Assembly (NCBI RefSeq): GCF_030444335.1 | Contig: NZ_CP128595.1 | Location: 186,001-250,000 of the forward strand | Length of the DNA: 64,000 nt | DNA from: Polaribacter huanghezhanensis | GTDB taxonomy: Bacteria > Bacteroidota > Bacteroidia > Flavobacteriales > Flavobacteriaceae | Direction of reading: 5' to 3' | In this document: piece by piece, positions 37,289 to 47,080 of the stretch | How positions within the stretch are numbered: the stretch's first letter is position 1 | Layout: the number at the start of each line of letters is the position of its first letter | The notes under the pieces: generated by a model | Database searches by the model: none | Told to the model about the DNA's origin: nothing | The model's input: only the letters and a program-made list of their open reading frames with translations | Program-made: the position numbers and the translations under genes

Positions 37289-39406
37289 TTATCCTTTTGC
37301 TTTTGCAATTACATCTTCAGAAACATTAGATGGAGTTTCTGCATAGTGAGAAAATTCCATTGTTGATGTTGCTCTACCTGATGACATTGTTCTTAACGCA
37401 GTAACATATCCAAACATTTCTGATAATGGAACAGTAGCTTTTACTACTTTAGCTCCAGCTCTATCACTCATATCGGATACCTGTCCTCTTCTTCTATTTA
37501 AGTCTCCTACTATATCTCCCATGTTTTCTTCAGGAGTAAGTACTTCTAACTTCATAATAGGCTCCATGATCTTCGCTTTTGCAGCTTTTGCAGCAGCTTT
37601 GTATCCTAATTTAGCAGCTATCTCAAAAGATAACTGATCAGAATCCACAGCATGGAAAGAACCATCTCTAAGTGTTACTTTTAAAGAATCCATTTCGTAT
37701 CCTGCTAAAGGTCCGTTTTTCATTGCCATTAAGAATCCTTTCTCAATAGAAGGAACAAATTCTTTTGGCACATTACCACCTTTAATTACAGATTCGAATA
37801 CCAATCCATGAACACCTTCATCTGCAGGCTCCATCGTAAATACGATGTCTGCAAATTTTCCACGTCCACCAGATTGTTTTTTATAAACTTCTCTGTGATC
37901 TGCAGAAGCAGTAATAGCTTCTTTATATTCAACTTGTGGCTGACCTTCGTTTACTTCTACTTTGAATTCACGTTTTAAACGATCAACAATAATATCTAAG
38001 TGTAACTCACCCATTCCAGAAATAATAGTCTGTCCTGAAGCTTCGTCAGTTCTTACTTGAAAAGTTGGATCTTCTTCAGCTAATTTTGCTAAAGACATTC
38101 CTAATTTATCAACATCTGCTTTCGTTTTAGGCTCAACCGCAATACCAATTACTGGATCTGGAAAATCCATAGACTCTAAAACAATTGGATGTTTTTCGTC
38201 TGATAAAGTATCTCCTGTCTTGATCGATTTAAATCCTACAGCCGCACCAATATCTCCTGCTTCGATATAATCAATTGCATTTTGTTTATTTGCATGCATT
38301 TGATAAATTCTAGAAATACGTTCTTTTTTACCTGAACGATTATTTAAAACATAAGATCCTGCATCTAATCTTCCTGAATAAGTTCTGAAAAATGCTAAAC
38401 GCCCCACAAAAGGATCAGTAGCAATTTTAAATGCTAAAGCAGCAAAAGGCTCCTTAACATCTGGTCTACGTTTTTCTTCTTTATCTGTGTCTGGATTAAC
38501 CCCTACTACACTTTCTCTATCCATTGGAGAAGGCAAATAACGACATACAGCATCTAATAAAAACTGGACACCTTTATTTTTAAATGCAGATCCACAAATC
38601 ATAGGAATGATTGCCATATCCATTACAGCAGCTCTAAGTGCAGCATGCACTTCTTCTTCTGTAATAGAATCTTCATCTTCCATAAATTTTTCTAAAAGAT
38701 CCTCGTCATAACTTGCTACTTCTTCAATTAAAAGTGCACGATACTTACGAGCTTCTTCTTTCATATCCTCAGGAATTTCGATCACATCGAAAGTTGCTCC
38801 TTGAGTTTCATCATGCCATATAATAGCACGGTTTTTTACTAAATCTACAATACCTCTAAAATCTTCTTCGTCACCAATGTTTAAAACGATTGGCACCGCG
38901 TTTGATTTTAACATATCTTTTACTTGCTGACAAACCATCATAAAATCAGATCCTTGACGATCCATTTTATTAACGAAACCAATTCTAGGCACTTTATAGT
39001 TATCAGCTAATCTCCAGTTAGTTTCTGATTGAGGCTCAACACCATCAACAGCACTAAATAAGAAAACCAATCCATCAAGAACTCTTAATGAACGATTTAC
39101 TTCTACTGTAAAATCAACGTGACCCGGAGTATCAATAATATTAAAGTGATATCCTTTAGTTTCTGGAGTTGGCTGTGCATTTTCTAAAGGAAACTGCCAA
39201 GTACAAGTAGTAGCAGCAGAAGTAATTGTAATACCCCTTTCTTGCTCTTGCTCCATCCAGTCCATAGTTGCTGCACCATCATGAACTTCTCCAATCTTGT
39301 GAGAAACTCCTGTATAATACAAAACACGTTCTGTTGTAGTAGTTTTTCCAGCATCAATATGTGCTGCAATACCAATATTTCTTGTGTATTTTAAATCTCT
39401 TGCCAT
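37289..39406 (-). CDS. fusA: Elongation factor G
   Basis: A 705-residue translational GTPase that drives translocation. The G domain has [27 protein letters not shown] and NKMDR; domain IV has the [11 protein letters not shown] block, and the C terminus carries the EF-G domain V signature [15 protein letters not shown]. It lies between rpsG and rpsJ; tuf is not in this cluster. Confidence 0.98.
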   Translation of the reverse strand: MARDLKYTRNIGIAAHIDAGKTTTTERVLYYTGVSHKIGEVHDGAATMDWMEQEQERGITITSAATTCTWQFPLENAQPTPETKGYHFNIIDTPGHVDFTVEVNRSLRVLDGLVFLFSAVDGVEPQSETNWRLADNYKVPRIGFVNKMDRQGSDFMMVCQQVKDMLKSNAVPIVLNIGDEEDFRGIVDLVKNRAIIWHDETQGATFDVIEIPEDMKEEARKYRALLIEEVASYDEDLLEKFMEDEDSITEEEVHAALRAAVMDMAIIPMICGSAFKNKGVQFLLDAVCRYLPSPMDRESVVGVNPDTDKEEKRRPDVKEPFAALAFKIATDPFVGRLAFFRTYSGRLDAGSYVLNNRSGKKERISRIYQMHANKQNAIDYIEAGDIGAAVGFKSIKTGDTLSDEKHPIVLESMDFPDPVIGIAVEPKTKADVDKLGMSLAKLAEEDPTFQVRTDEASGQTIISGMGELHLDIIVDRLKREFKVEVNEGQPQVEYKEAITASADHREVYKKQSGGRGKFADIVFTMEPADEGVHGLVFESVIKGGNVPKEFVPSIEKGFLMAMKNGPLAGYEMDSLKVTLRDGSFHAVDSDQLSFEIAAKLGYKAAAKAAKAKIMEPIMKLEVLTPEENMGDIVGDLNRRRGQVSDMSDRAGAKVVKATVPLSEMFGYVTALRTMSSGRATSTMEFSHYAETPSNVSEDVIAKAKG

Positions 39407-39409
39407 TTC

Positions 39410-39886
39410 TTAGAATCTAAAGTGTGAGAATGCTTTATTAGCTTCTGCCATTTTATGAACATCTACTCTTTTCTTAACAGCTGCTCCTTCTTCTTTAGAT
39501 GCAGCTAATACTTCTGCAGCTAAACGTTGAGCCATTGTTTTTTCGTTTCTCTTACGTGTGTGCAAGATTAACCATTTGATAGCTAAAGAAACTTTTCTAT
39601 CTGGTCTAATTTGCATTGGGATTTGGAATGTCGCTCCACCTACACGCTTAGATCTAACTTCTACGTGAGGCATTACATTTGATAATGCTTCTTTCCAAAT
39701 TTCTAATGCTGATTTTTCTTCTTCACCTTTCCTTTCTTCTACGAGGTCTAACGCATCGTAAAATACTTTAAAGGCTACTGATTTTTTACCATCCCACATT
39801 AAGTTGTTTACAAAACGTGTAACTAATTGATCGTTAAATTTTGGATCTGGTAAAAGAATTCTTTTTTTCGCTCTTCTTTTTCTCAT
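39410..39886 (-). CDS. rpsG: 30S ribosomal protein S7
   Basis: A 158-residue head-assembly protein: [99 protein letters not shown]. It lies three bases before fusA. Confidence 0.98.
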   Translation of the reverse strand: MRKRRAKKRILLPDPKFNDQLVTRFVNNLMWDGKKSVAFKVFYDALDLVEERKGEEEKSALEIWKEALSNVMPHVEVRSKRVGGATFQIPMQIRPDRKVSLAIKWLILHTRKRNEKTMAQRLAAEVLAASKEEGAAVKKRVDVHKMAEANKAFSHFRF

Positions 39887-39913
39887 GTCTTTACATTAAA
39901 AAAGTTAATAAAA

Positions 39914-40288
39914 TTACTTCTTTGGGCGTTTTGCACCATACTTTGATCTACGTTGAGTTCTTCCCTCAACTCCCGCTGTATCTAAAGCTCCACGTACTAC
40001 GTGATACTTTACTCCTGGCAAATCTTTTACCCTTCCTCCTCTAACTAATACTATCGAGTGCTCTTGTAAATTATGTCCTTCTCCAGGGATGTATGCATTA
40101 ATCTCGTTTCCGTTTGTCAATCTTACCCTTGCAACTTTTCTCATCGCTGAGTTAGGTTTTTTAGGTGTGGTTGTATAAACACGAGTACATACTCCTCTTC
40201 TTTGAGGACATGATTTTAAAGCAGCCGATTTACTCTTCTTAGTTATTTTGGTTCTTCCTTTACGTACTAATTGTTGTATCGTTGGCAT
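39914..40288 (-). CDS. rpsL: 30S ribosomal protein S12
   Basis: A 124-residue decoding-centre protein: [79 protein letters not shown]. The wild-type-like lysine in TTPKKPNS (site of streptomycin-resistance changes) is present. It is first gene of the str unit, with a strong promoter upstream. Confidence 0.98.
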   Translation of the reverse strand: MPTIQQLVRKGRTKITKKSKSAALKSCPQRRGVCTRVYTTTPKKPNSAMRKVARVRLTNGNEINAYIPGEGHNLQEHSIVLVRGGRVKDLPGVKYHVVRGALDTAGVEGRTQRRSKYGAKRPKK

Positions 40289-40344
40289 ACTAAATTGTTA
40301 ATAATTACGTTTTTATTTATAATTTGTCTCTTTTTAAGAGTTTG

Positions 40345-40375
40345 CAAATGTACAATTAATTTCCAATTATTCAAA
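40345..40375 (-). promoter_or_regulatory. Main promoter of the str unit (rpsL)
   Basis: On the minus strand TTTG (40375-40372), a 19-nt spacer and TACATTTG (40352-40345) match the Bacteroidetes promoter consensus fully. The -7 element is 57 nt before the rpsL start. Confidence 0.8.
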
Positions 40376-40441
40376 TGTCAGTAAGTTATTTTTTAAAACA
40401 ATCTTTTTTAATTGATTATTATAATTTTCAACTTACTTTTA

Positions 40442-42115
40442 ATGGCTATAGATTTCTTGATTTTGAATAAAAACCTTACACCTTATATATATCTACTTTT
40501 TTTTAGCTTTTTTGTTAGTCCTTTTTACGGACAGGAGAACAATAACTACAGCTTAATCATAAAAAGTAAAGATAGTCTTGAAAGTAATGTAGTTAAAAGC
40601 ATTAACTACAAAAGCAACTTCAAAAAAATTGAGCAACTACATAAAACAAAAGATAGTATTCTTACTCTTTTAAAAGAAAAAGGTTATTACACATTATTAA
40701 CTGACAGCATCAATCAACAAAAAAAGAAGTACACGTATTATTTAAAATTAGGATTAAGAATAAAGAGTATCTATATAAAGGTAGATGTAAAAGATGCTAA
40801 AATTCTTCAAGCTTTAAATTTAAAACCCAAAAATGAGTATTTAATTCTTGAAAACGAAAAACTAAAACCACTACTAAATACTATCCAGAAATATTTAACT
40901 GAAAATGGTCAACTTTTTTCTAAAGTTAAATTGATAAATTTAAACACCAACAAGCAATCTCTTTTTACAGAACTTCAAATTAGTTATTCAAAAAAAAGAA
41001 GCATCAACAAAACAATACTAAATGGATATACAGATTTTCCTTCATCATTTATAAAGCATTATTTAAACTTAAACACTCAAGGTGTTGTTAATGAAACCAA
41101 AATTGAAGAAATATCTAGAAAAATCAATCAATTAAATTTTGCTTCTGAAATTAAAAAACCAGAAATTTTGTTCAGCAAAGATTCTACAATCCTTTATTTA
41201 TATTTAAGAAAGAAAAAAGCAAGTAGTTTTGATGGATTAATTAATTTTTCAACTGAAAATAAAAAACTAAATTTCAGAGGTTATTTAGATTTAAACTTGG
41301 TGAATATTTTTAATAAGGGTGAAGAAATAAAAATCAATTGGAAAAACAACAGCAATAACAAACAAGATTTTATTTTAAAAACTAAAATTCCGTATATTTT
41401 TAATAGTAAAATTAGCACAGAGGCTGCTTTTAATTTATACAGAAGTGATTCTACCTACACTACTACAAACTCAAAAATCTTATTGAGCTATCCAATAAAC
41501 CAGCTTACTGCTTTTTCTTTCTTATTTTCTACAGAAAACTCAAACGTTAACTCAACTGCAAACAACATTTCTAATTTTGATAAAAAAATGATCGGACTTG
41601 GAATGCGGCACAACTCACAAAAAAATAATAAACTTAGTGTTGATTTTAATATTTTATACGGAATAAGAAACACGAATGTAAAAACCAAGCAATTTTTGGT
41701 AAACTACACTGCTTCTGGGTTGATAAAAACCTCAAACAAAACAACCTTATTTATAAGGAACAAAAGTGGGCTTCTTTTTTCTGACTTCTATTTAAATAAT
41801 GAACTCTTTAGAGAAGGAGGAGTAAATAGCATTAGAGGCTTCAATGAACAATCAATATTTACTTCAAAATTCTCATACATAAATAGTGAGTTCAGGTTTA
41901 TCTCTAAAAACAACTCTTATTTATATAGCATTCATGATATTGGTGTTTTTAATTCAAACACACAAAACAACGTTCTATACTCTTTCGGAATTGGATACAA
42001 TTATATTAAAAACAACAACTCAATTAACGTATCCTACACGCGTGGTGAGTCAAACCACATCATCTCTAATTTACTGTCTTCTTTTTTATCTATTAATTAC
42101 TTAACATTATTTTAA
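40442..42115 (+). CDS. Omp85-family outer-membrane protein (BamA/TamA-like)
   Basis: A 557-residue protein with a signal-like hydrophobic stretch ending FYGQ. The first half has POTRA-like sequence (QLHKTKDSILTLLKEKGYYTLLTDSI and NKTILNGYTDFPSSFIKHYLNL). The second half is a beta-barrel with the Omp85 loop motif SIRGFNEQ. It is shorter than BamA (fewer POTRA domains), so a TamA-like or dedicated secretion role is more likely than core BamA. I chose ATG 40442; a TTG at 40412 would add ten hydrophobic residues. It is divergent from rpsL. Confidence 0.8.
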   Translation: MAIDFLILNKNLTPYIYLLFFSFFVSPFYGQENNNYSLIIKSKDSLESNVVKSINYKSNFKKIEQLHKTKDSILTLLKEKGYYTLLTDSINQQKKKYTYYLKLGLRIKSIYIKVDVKDAKILQALNLKPKNEYLILENEKLKPLLNTIQKYLTENGQLFSKVKLINLNTNKQSLFTELQISYSKKRSINKTILNGYTDFPSSFIKHYLNLNTQGVVNETKIEEISRKINQLNFASEIKKPEILFSKDSTILYLYLRKKKASSFDGLINFSTENKKLNFRGYLDLNLVNIFNKGEEIKINWKNNSNNKQDFILKTKIPYIFNSKISTEAAFNLYRSDSTYTTTNSKILLSYPINQLTAFSFLFSTENSNVNSTANNISNFDKKMIGLGMRHNSQKNNKLSVDFNILYGIRNTNVKTKQFLVNYTASGLIKTSNKTTLFIRNKSGLLFSDFYLNNELFREGGVNSIRGFNEQSIFTSKFSYINSEFRFISKNNSYLYSIHDIGVFNSNTQNNVLYSFGIGYNYIKNNNSINVSYTRGESNHIISNLLSSFLSINYLTLF

Positions 42116-42200
42116 TAAGACGTTGAAAAGTTTCATGTTATATTAACATTTTTTAGCATTTTAGTTGCACAATTAACTTTTATTTATGACTTTTGGCTCT

Positions 42201-42254
42201 AATTAATTCAAATAATTATACAATGAAAACAAAGTTTAATGGAATTTTAACGCT
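42201..42254 (+). repeat. 5' identical block of the first susC gene
   Basis: This 54-bp stretch, from 22 bp before the ATG to codon 11, is identical to 47027-47080 in front of and inside the second susC gene. High similarity (roughly 85-90% by eye) continues for about 330 bp, then the genes diverge. Confidence 0.85.
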
Positions 42255-45200
42255 ATTGCTAGCGTTGGTGGTGCAAATTTCTTTTGCACAAGAAAAAACT
42301 GTTTCGGGTACAGTTTCTGACAATTCAGGAGCTTTACCAGGGGTTAGTGTCCTTATTAAGGGAACAACTACTGGTACTGAAACTGATTTTGATGGTAAGT
42401 ATTCTATTAAAACTAAGACAGGCGATGTTCTTAGTTTTAGATATTTAGGGTACAAAACTGTTGAGAAAACTATTGGTTCTTCTAGTACTATTAATGTAAC
42501 TATGGTAGAAGACGCAAATGTATTAGACGAAGTAGTAGTTACTGGTCTAGGTATTAAGAGAGATAAAAAAGCTTTAGGTTTCTCTCAACAATCCGTAGAG
42601 GGTGAGGCTTTAGTTAAAGCTAAAGAAACTGACATTTCTAATGCCCTAGCTGGTAAAATTTCTGGGGTTCAAATTGTTGGGAACAATAGTTCTACTTTTG
42701 GATCTTCTCAAGTTAAATTAAGAGGTGAGTCTAACGTTCTGTATGTGGTTGATGGTGTAAAAGTATATGCTTCTTCAGACATTAACACAGATAACGTTGC
42801 TGACATTTCTGTTCTTAAAGGTGGGTCTGCAACAGCTATTTACGGTCCTGATGGTAGAAACGGAGTTATTGTTATTACAACAAAACAAGCAACAAAAGGT
42901 GCAGCAACTATAGATGTAGATTATGCTACAACTGTAAACTCAGTAACTAATTTAGCTAAATATCAAAATGAATATGGTGGTGGTTACAGTCAAACATTTC
43001 CAACATTTGCTTTTGATCCATCAAAAGACCCTGCTTCTTGGGCAGCATTTAATGGCCAAAAAATACCTCAGTATTATGCAGATGAATCTTGGGGTCCTAA
43101 ATTAGATGGAACTTTGGTTCGTCACTGGGATTCATGGATTCAAGGAGCTCCTACTTTTGGAGAACTAAGAGCATGGTCTCCTAGTAAGAATAGCACTGAT
43201 TCATTCTACGACATTTCTTTAACTCAAAATGCTACAGTAGCGTTTAACAAAGCAGAAGACAATTACTCTGTCAGAACTTCTGTTTCATACATCAAACAAA
43301 ACGGTGTTGTGCCAAACTCTAAAAAAGAGCAAACAAGAATTGCATTAAATGCAAAATACAATGTTTCTGACAAATTGGAGTTTTATGCTAATATTAACTA
43401 CGAGAACAGATCTTTCTTAAATAATCCTGAACAAGGATATGGTAATTTAGGATCTAACTTTAATCAGTGGTGGCAAAGACAATTAGATTTTAAGAGATTG
43501 AGAAATTATGAGCAAGCAGGTCAAATTGTATCTTGGAACATCAATGGTCCTCGTAACACAAAACCTTTATATTGGGATATGCCATACTTTCATTCTTATG
43601 AAAACTTAAGACATAACTACAAAAATGCAGTTTATGGGAAAATTGGAGCAAACTATACGCTTAATGACAACATTAAAATAACTGCAGAAGTTAGAAGAAC
43701 TTTTAACTCATATGCAGATGATGATAGAGGTACAACTAAAAGTTTATTAGATCAATCTTTCTACTCAGAATCTATGTCAAGAGCTTCGCAAAAGGAATTT
43801 TTTGCAATGGCAAACTACAACAAAAAGTTTATGAATGACAAGTTAGATGTAGATGTAATTGCGGGTACAGAGATAACTCAAAATGACTATAAAAGACTAA
43901 GCGCTAACACTGTAGGAGGGTTAACAATTCCTCTTTTCTATAATTTAGCAGGCTCAAAAGACGCTGTTTCAGCAAGAACAAGTATTATTCAATCAGAGTC
44001 AAGAAGTGTCTTTTCAAAAGCTTCTATAGGATATGAAAACATGGTATATTTAGATGGATCATATAGATTGGACTGGAAATCAACAGCAAACCCAACTAAA
44101 AACAGAGTTGATACTTATGGAGTATCTGCTAGTTTTTTAGCACACAAAGTATTACCTAAAAATGATATTTTAAACTTTGTTAAACTTAGAGCTGGGTATT
44201 CTACTTCTCCATTTTTTCCTAATGCTTACCAAATATCAAGTGTATACAATGTAGGAAGTCTTTATAATGGAAATGGAAGATTATCTGTTTCTAATACTCA
44301 AGCAAACCCTATATTAGAAGGTGGTGTTAGAAAAGAATTAGAATTAGGTACTGAAATGTATTTCTTCAACAATAAACTATCATTAGATTTAACTTATTTT
44401 AACAGAAAAGATGAAGGTATCCCAGTAAATGTTCCTTTAGATGGAGCTACTGGATACACTAACACTACTGTAAATGCAGGAAAAACATCTTCTTCTGGTA
44501 TAGAATTAGGTTTATCAGGTGATGTAATAAGAACAGAAGATTTTACTTTTGGCTTAAGTTTCAACTTTGCTACTTTATCTAAAAAAGTAGATTTTATTTA
44601 TGATGGTGTTGAATCGAGAGATCTTAGTACTTATACATCTAGAATGAAATTACAAGAAAGAGTTGGCCAAGAGTGGGGCTTATTCTACGGAACCGGATTT
44701 GGACGTGGAGCTAACAATGAAATTATGTTTAGAAGTAGAGGAAGTGGAAGGTATTCATATTCTTTACAACCTAACAAATTTTTAGGTTCGTTATTGCCAG
44801 ATTTCACAGGAGGTATTACAACGAACTTTGAATATAAAAACATGAGCTTAAGCTTAGGATTTGACTTTCAAAAAGGAGGTAAATATTACTCTAGAACAGA
44901 AAGATATATGGTTCACTCTGGTTTAGCTGATTATACAGCAGGGTTAAATGATAAAGGAAACCCTAAAAGAGACCCTATAGCTTCTGGTGGTGGTGTACAC
45001 ATTGTTGGTGTACTACAAACTGGTACAGACGCAAGTGGAAATCCTACTACAGACGGAACAGCAGTTGATACCTACGTAGAAGCTCAAGATATTTATGGTC
45101 TTGGTAACATTGGTAATGTTTATGAAAACAACTTACATGATGCTACGTATGCAAAATTAAGAACTATTAGATTTAACTATTCTTTAGACAAAGATTTTGT

Positions 45201-45384
45201 AACTAAATTTAATATTAAATCTGCTTCAATTGGAGCTTTTGCAAATAATGTATGGTTAATATACTCTGACCTTCCTTGGATTGATCCTTCAGAAATTGAA
45301 AAAAGATCTGGAATCAACTGGGCGGAAGCAGGTACACTACCAAGTACAAGATCTATAGGATTGAACTTAAAATTAACATTTTAA
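42223..45384 (+). CDS. SusC/RagA-family TonB-linked outer-membrane protein (1)
   Basis: A 1053-residue outer-membrane import channel. A signal peptide (to SFAQ) is followed by the carboxypeptidase-like domain TVSGTVSDNSGALPGVSVLIKGTTTGTETDFDGKYSI. Next is the SusC signature region VLDEVVVTGLG, then a plug with LRGESNVLYVVDGVKV and ATAIYGPDGRNGVIVITTK, and a long barrel. It pairs with the SusD-like gene 12 nt downstream. ATG 42223 is chosen because it begins the signal peptide and is preceded by the same sequence as the second susC. The substrate is unknown; no glycan-degrading enzymes are nearby. Confidence 0.92.
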   Translation: MKTKFNGILTLLLALVVQISFAQEKTVSGTVSDNSGALPGVSVLIKGTTTGTETDFDGKYSIKTKTGDVLSFRYLGYKTVEKTIGSSSTINVTMVEDANVLDEVVVTGLGIKRDKKALGFSQQSVEGEALVKAKETDISNALAGKISGVQIVGNNSSTFGSSQVKLRGESNVLYVVDGVKVYASSDINTDNVADISVLKGGSATAIYGPDGRNGVIVITTKQATKGAATIDVDYATTVNSVTNLAKYQNEYGGGYSQTFPTFAFDPSKDPASWAAFNGQKIPQYYADESWGPKLDGTLVRHWDSWIQGAPTFGELRAWSPSKNSTDSFYDISLTQNATVAFNKAEDNYSVRTSVSYIKQNGVVPNSKKEQTRIALNAKYNVSDKLEFYANINYENRSFLNNPEQGYGNLGSNFNQWWQRQLDFKRLRNYEQAGQIVSWNINGPRNTKPLYWDMPYFHSYENLRHNYKNAVYGKIGANYTLNDNIKITAEVRRTFNSYADDDRGTTKSLLDQSFYSESMSRASQKEFFAMANYNKKFMNDKLDVDVIAGTEITQNDYKRLSANTVGGLTIPLFYNLAGSKDAVSARTSIIQSESRSVFSKASIGYENMVYLDGSYRLDWKSTANPTKNRVDTYGVSASFLAHKVLPKNDILNFVKLRAGYSTSPFFPNAYQISSVYNVGSLYNGNGRLSVSNTQANPILEGGVRKELELGTEMYFFNNKLSLDLTYFNRKDEGIPVNVPLDGATGYTNTTVNAGKTSSSGIELGLSGDVIRTEDFTFGLSFNFATLSKKVDFIYDGVESRDLSTYTSRMKLQERVGQEWGLFYGTGFGRGANNEIMFRSRGSGRYSYSLQPNKFLGSLLPDFTGGITTNFEYKNMSLSLGFDFQKGGKYYSRTERYMVHSGLADYTAGLNDKGNPKRDPIASGGGVHIVGVLQTGTDASGNPTTDGTAVDTYVEAQDIYGLGNIGNVYENNLHDATYAKLRTIRFNYSLDKDFVTKFNIKSASIGAFANNVWLIYSDLPWIDPSEIEKRSGINWAEAGTLPSTRSIGLNLKLTF

Positions 45385-45396
45385 AAGATAAATAAA

Positions 45397-46836
45397 ATGA
45401 AAAAAACAATTAAAAAAATAGCTGTCTTTATGTTTGCCGCTACTGTCATCAGTTCATGTAATACTGTTGATTTTGGAAATGTAAATGATAATCCTAATGG
45501 ACCTACAGCTGCCATTACATCTCAATTGTTGTCATCAGCTCAAGTTTCTGTGTCAGCAGTTATTACAAATGTTGATGGTATAAATTATGTACAGCAAATT
45601 ACAGAAGGTCAGTACCCTGGCCCTTCTAGATATACAACTTTAACTTTTAGTTATAATGGATGGTACACAGGACCTGTTCAAAATTTAAACAAAATTATTG
45701 AAGTAAATTTAGATGCAAAAACAGCACCCGCTGCTGCTTCTTTTGGTAACAATGATAACCAAATAGCAGTTGCCAAATTATTAAGAGCATATTTCTTACA
45801 TTATATGACAGATACTTGGGGTGATTTACCCTGGACTGAGGCCTTTAAAGGTATTCAAGGTACACAACCTAAATTTGACAGTCAGAAATCATTATACACA
45901 TATATGTTTGCAGAAATAAATGATGCTCTAGGTAGAATGAATGCTAATGCTGGACCTGCAGGAGATCTCATTTTTCAAGGAGACATGGCAAAATGGGCTA
46001 CTTTTGGTAACACATTAAAAATGATCATGGCTTTAAGAATTTCAGATGCTGATGCAGTAATGGCAAAAAAGAATTTTGAAGAAGCTGTTGCCTCTGGAAA
46101 ATTAATCTCTAGTAATGCTGAAAACATAAGATTTACTTATGGTTCTGATGAAACTAGTGATAATCCTTGGGAAGATAGATTTTTTAGTCGTGAAGATTAT
46201 GTGATGTCTGAAACAATGATGGGCTTTTTAAATGCTAAAGCTGATCCTAGAAAATTCAAATACACAAAACCAGCGGCTAATGGAGCTGTTCTAGCTAATA
46301 ATTTTGATGAGTATGCTGGAGCACCAAATGGTAAAGTAAATGGTAATACTAAAGATTTTGCTTTTATCACAAATACTGTAATTGGTGATAAAACATACAA
46401 AGTTGCTATTTATACTTATGCTCAAGTTGAATTTTCATTAGCTGAGGTTGCTGTTAGATTCCCAACTTGGAATATTGGTGGAGGAACAGCTGCATCTCAC
46501 TTTAAATCTGGTATAGAAGCTTCTATGATGGATTGGGGTGTTTCTGCTCTTGATATGAATGCATATACGAGTGTAAACACAAGTGCTACTATGGCTGATA
46601 TTGCTTATGAAAAGTATATGGCTTTATACTTAAACGGCCCTGAAGCTTGGGCTGAATGGAGAAGATTAGATGCACCAGCATTAACTCCTTCTATTTATGC
46701 AAATGACCAAAGAATTCCTGTAAGACATGCTTACAGTTCTTCAGTTGCCGATAACAACCCAACTAATTATGCTGCTGTTGTTGCATCTCAAGGACCTGAT
46801 AATTTACACACTAAATTATGGTGGGATAAAAACTAA
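45397..46836 (+). CDS. SusD/RagB-like nutrient-binding lipoprotein (SusD-like_2 type)
   Basis: A 479-residue surface lipoprotein with lipobox before Cys in VISSC. The tetratricopeptide-like helical fold is suggested by AVAKLLRAYFLHYMTDTWGDLPWTEAF, which is typical of the SusD-like_2 subgroup. It caps the SusC channel and delivers the ligand. A terminator follows, so this susCD pair is its own unit. Confidence 0.9.
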   Translation: MKKTIKKIAVFMFAATVISSCNTVDFGNVNDNPNGPTAAITSQLLSSAQVSVSAVITNVDGINYVQQITEGQYPGPSRYTTLTFSYNGWYTGPVQNLNKIIEVNLDAKTAPAAASFGNNDNQIAVAKLLRAYFLHYMTDTWGDLPWTEAFKGIQGTQPKFDSQKSLYTYMFAEINDALGRMNANAGPAGDLIFQGDMAKWATFGNTLKMIMALRISDADAVMAKKNFEEAVASGKLISSNAENIRFTYGSDETSDNPWEDRFFSREDYVMSETMMGFLNAKADPRKFKYTKPAANGAVLANNFDEYAGAPNGKVNGNTKDFAFITNTVIGDKTYKVAIYTYAQVEFSLAEVAVRFPTWNIGGGTAASHFKSGIEASMMDWGVSALDMNAYTSVNTSATMADIAYEKYMALYLNGPEAWAEWRRLDAPALTPSIYANDQRIPVRHAYSSSVADNNPTNYAAVVASQGPDNLHTKLWWDKN

Positions 46837-46869
46837 ATTATAGAAATATAATTTAACTCATAAAAGTTA

Positions 46870-46907
46870 AAAGCTGTAAAGAGAAATCTCTTTACAGCTT
46901 TTTTTAT
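46870..46907 (+). terminator. Terminator after first susCD pair
   Basis: A perfect 14-bp stem, AAAGCTGTAAAGAG (46870-46883) and CTCTTTACAGCTTT (46888-46901), with loop AAAT and following Ts. Confidence 0.9.
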
Positions 46908-47026
46908 ATTAATAATCTAATTCATAAAATTACTAATTATATATATTTTCTCATTAATACTTAGAAAATCATAAAATAAATGTTAAAAAATTCGGTTTAT
47001 TAAGAAAAAATTAAGATTTTTGTGAC

Positions 47027-47080
47027 AATTAATTCAAATAATTATACAATGAAAACAAAGTTTAATGGAATTTTAACGCT
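47027..47080 (+). repeat. 5' identical block of the second susC gene
   Basis: Identical over 54 bp to 42201-42254. Upstream of the block the two sequences are unrelated, so the similarity starts 22 bp before each ATG. Confidence 0.85.

Noticed and set aside
41886..42104. 72-codon alternative frame in the Omp85 gene
   Set aside because: Lies inside the barrel-coding end and is a frame shadow.
42193..42222. Upstream TTG starts for the susC genes
   Set aside because: They would put unrelated residues before a clean signal peptide; the conserved block makes ATG 42223 and 47049 the likely starts.
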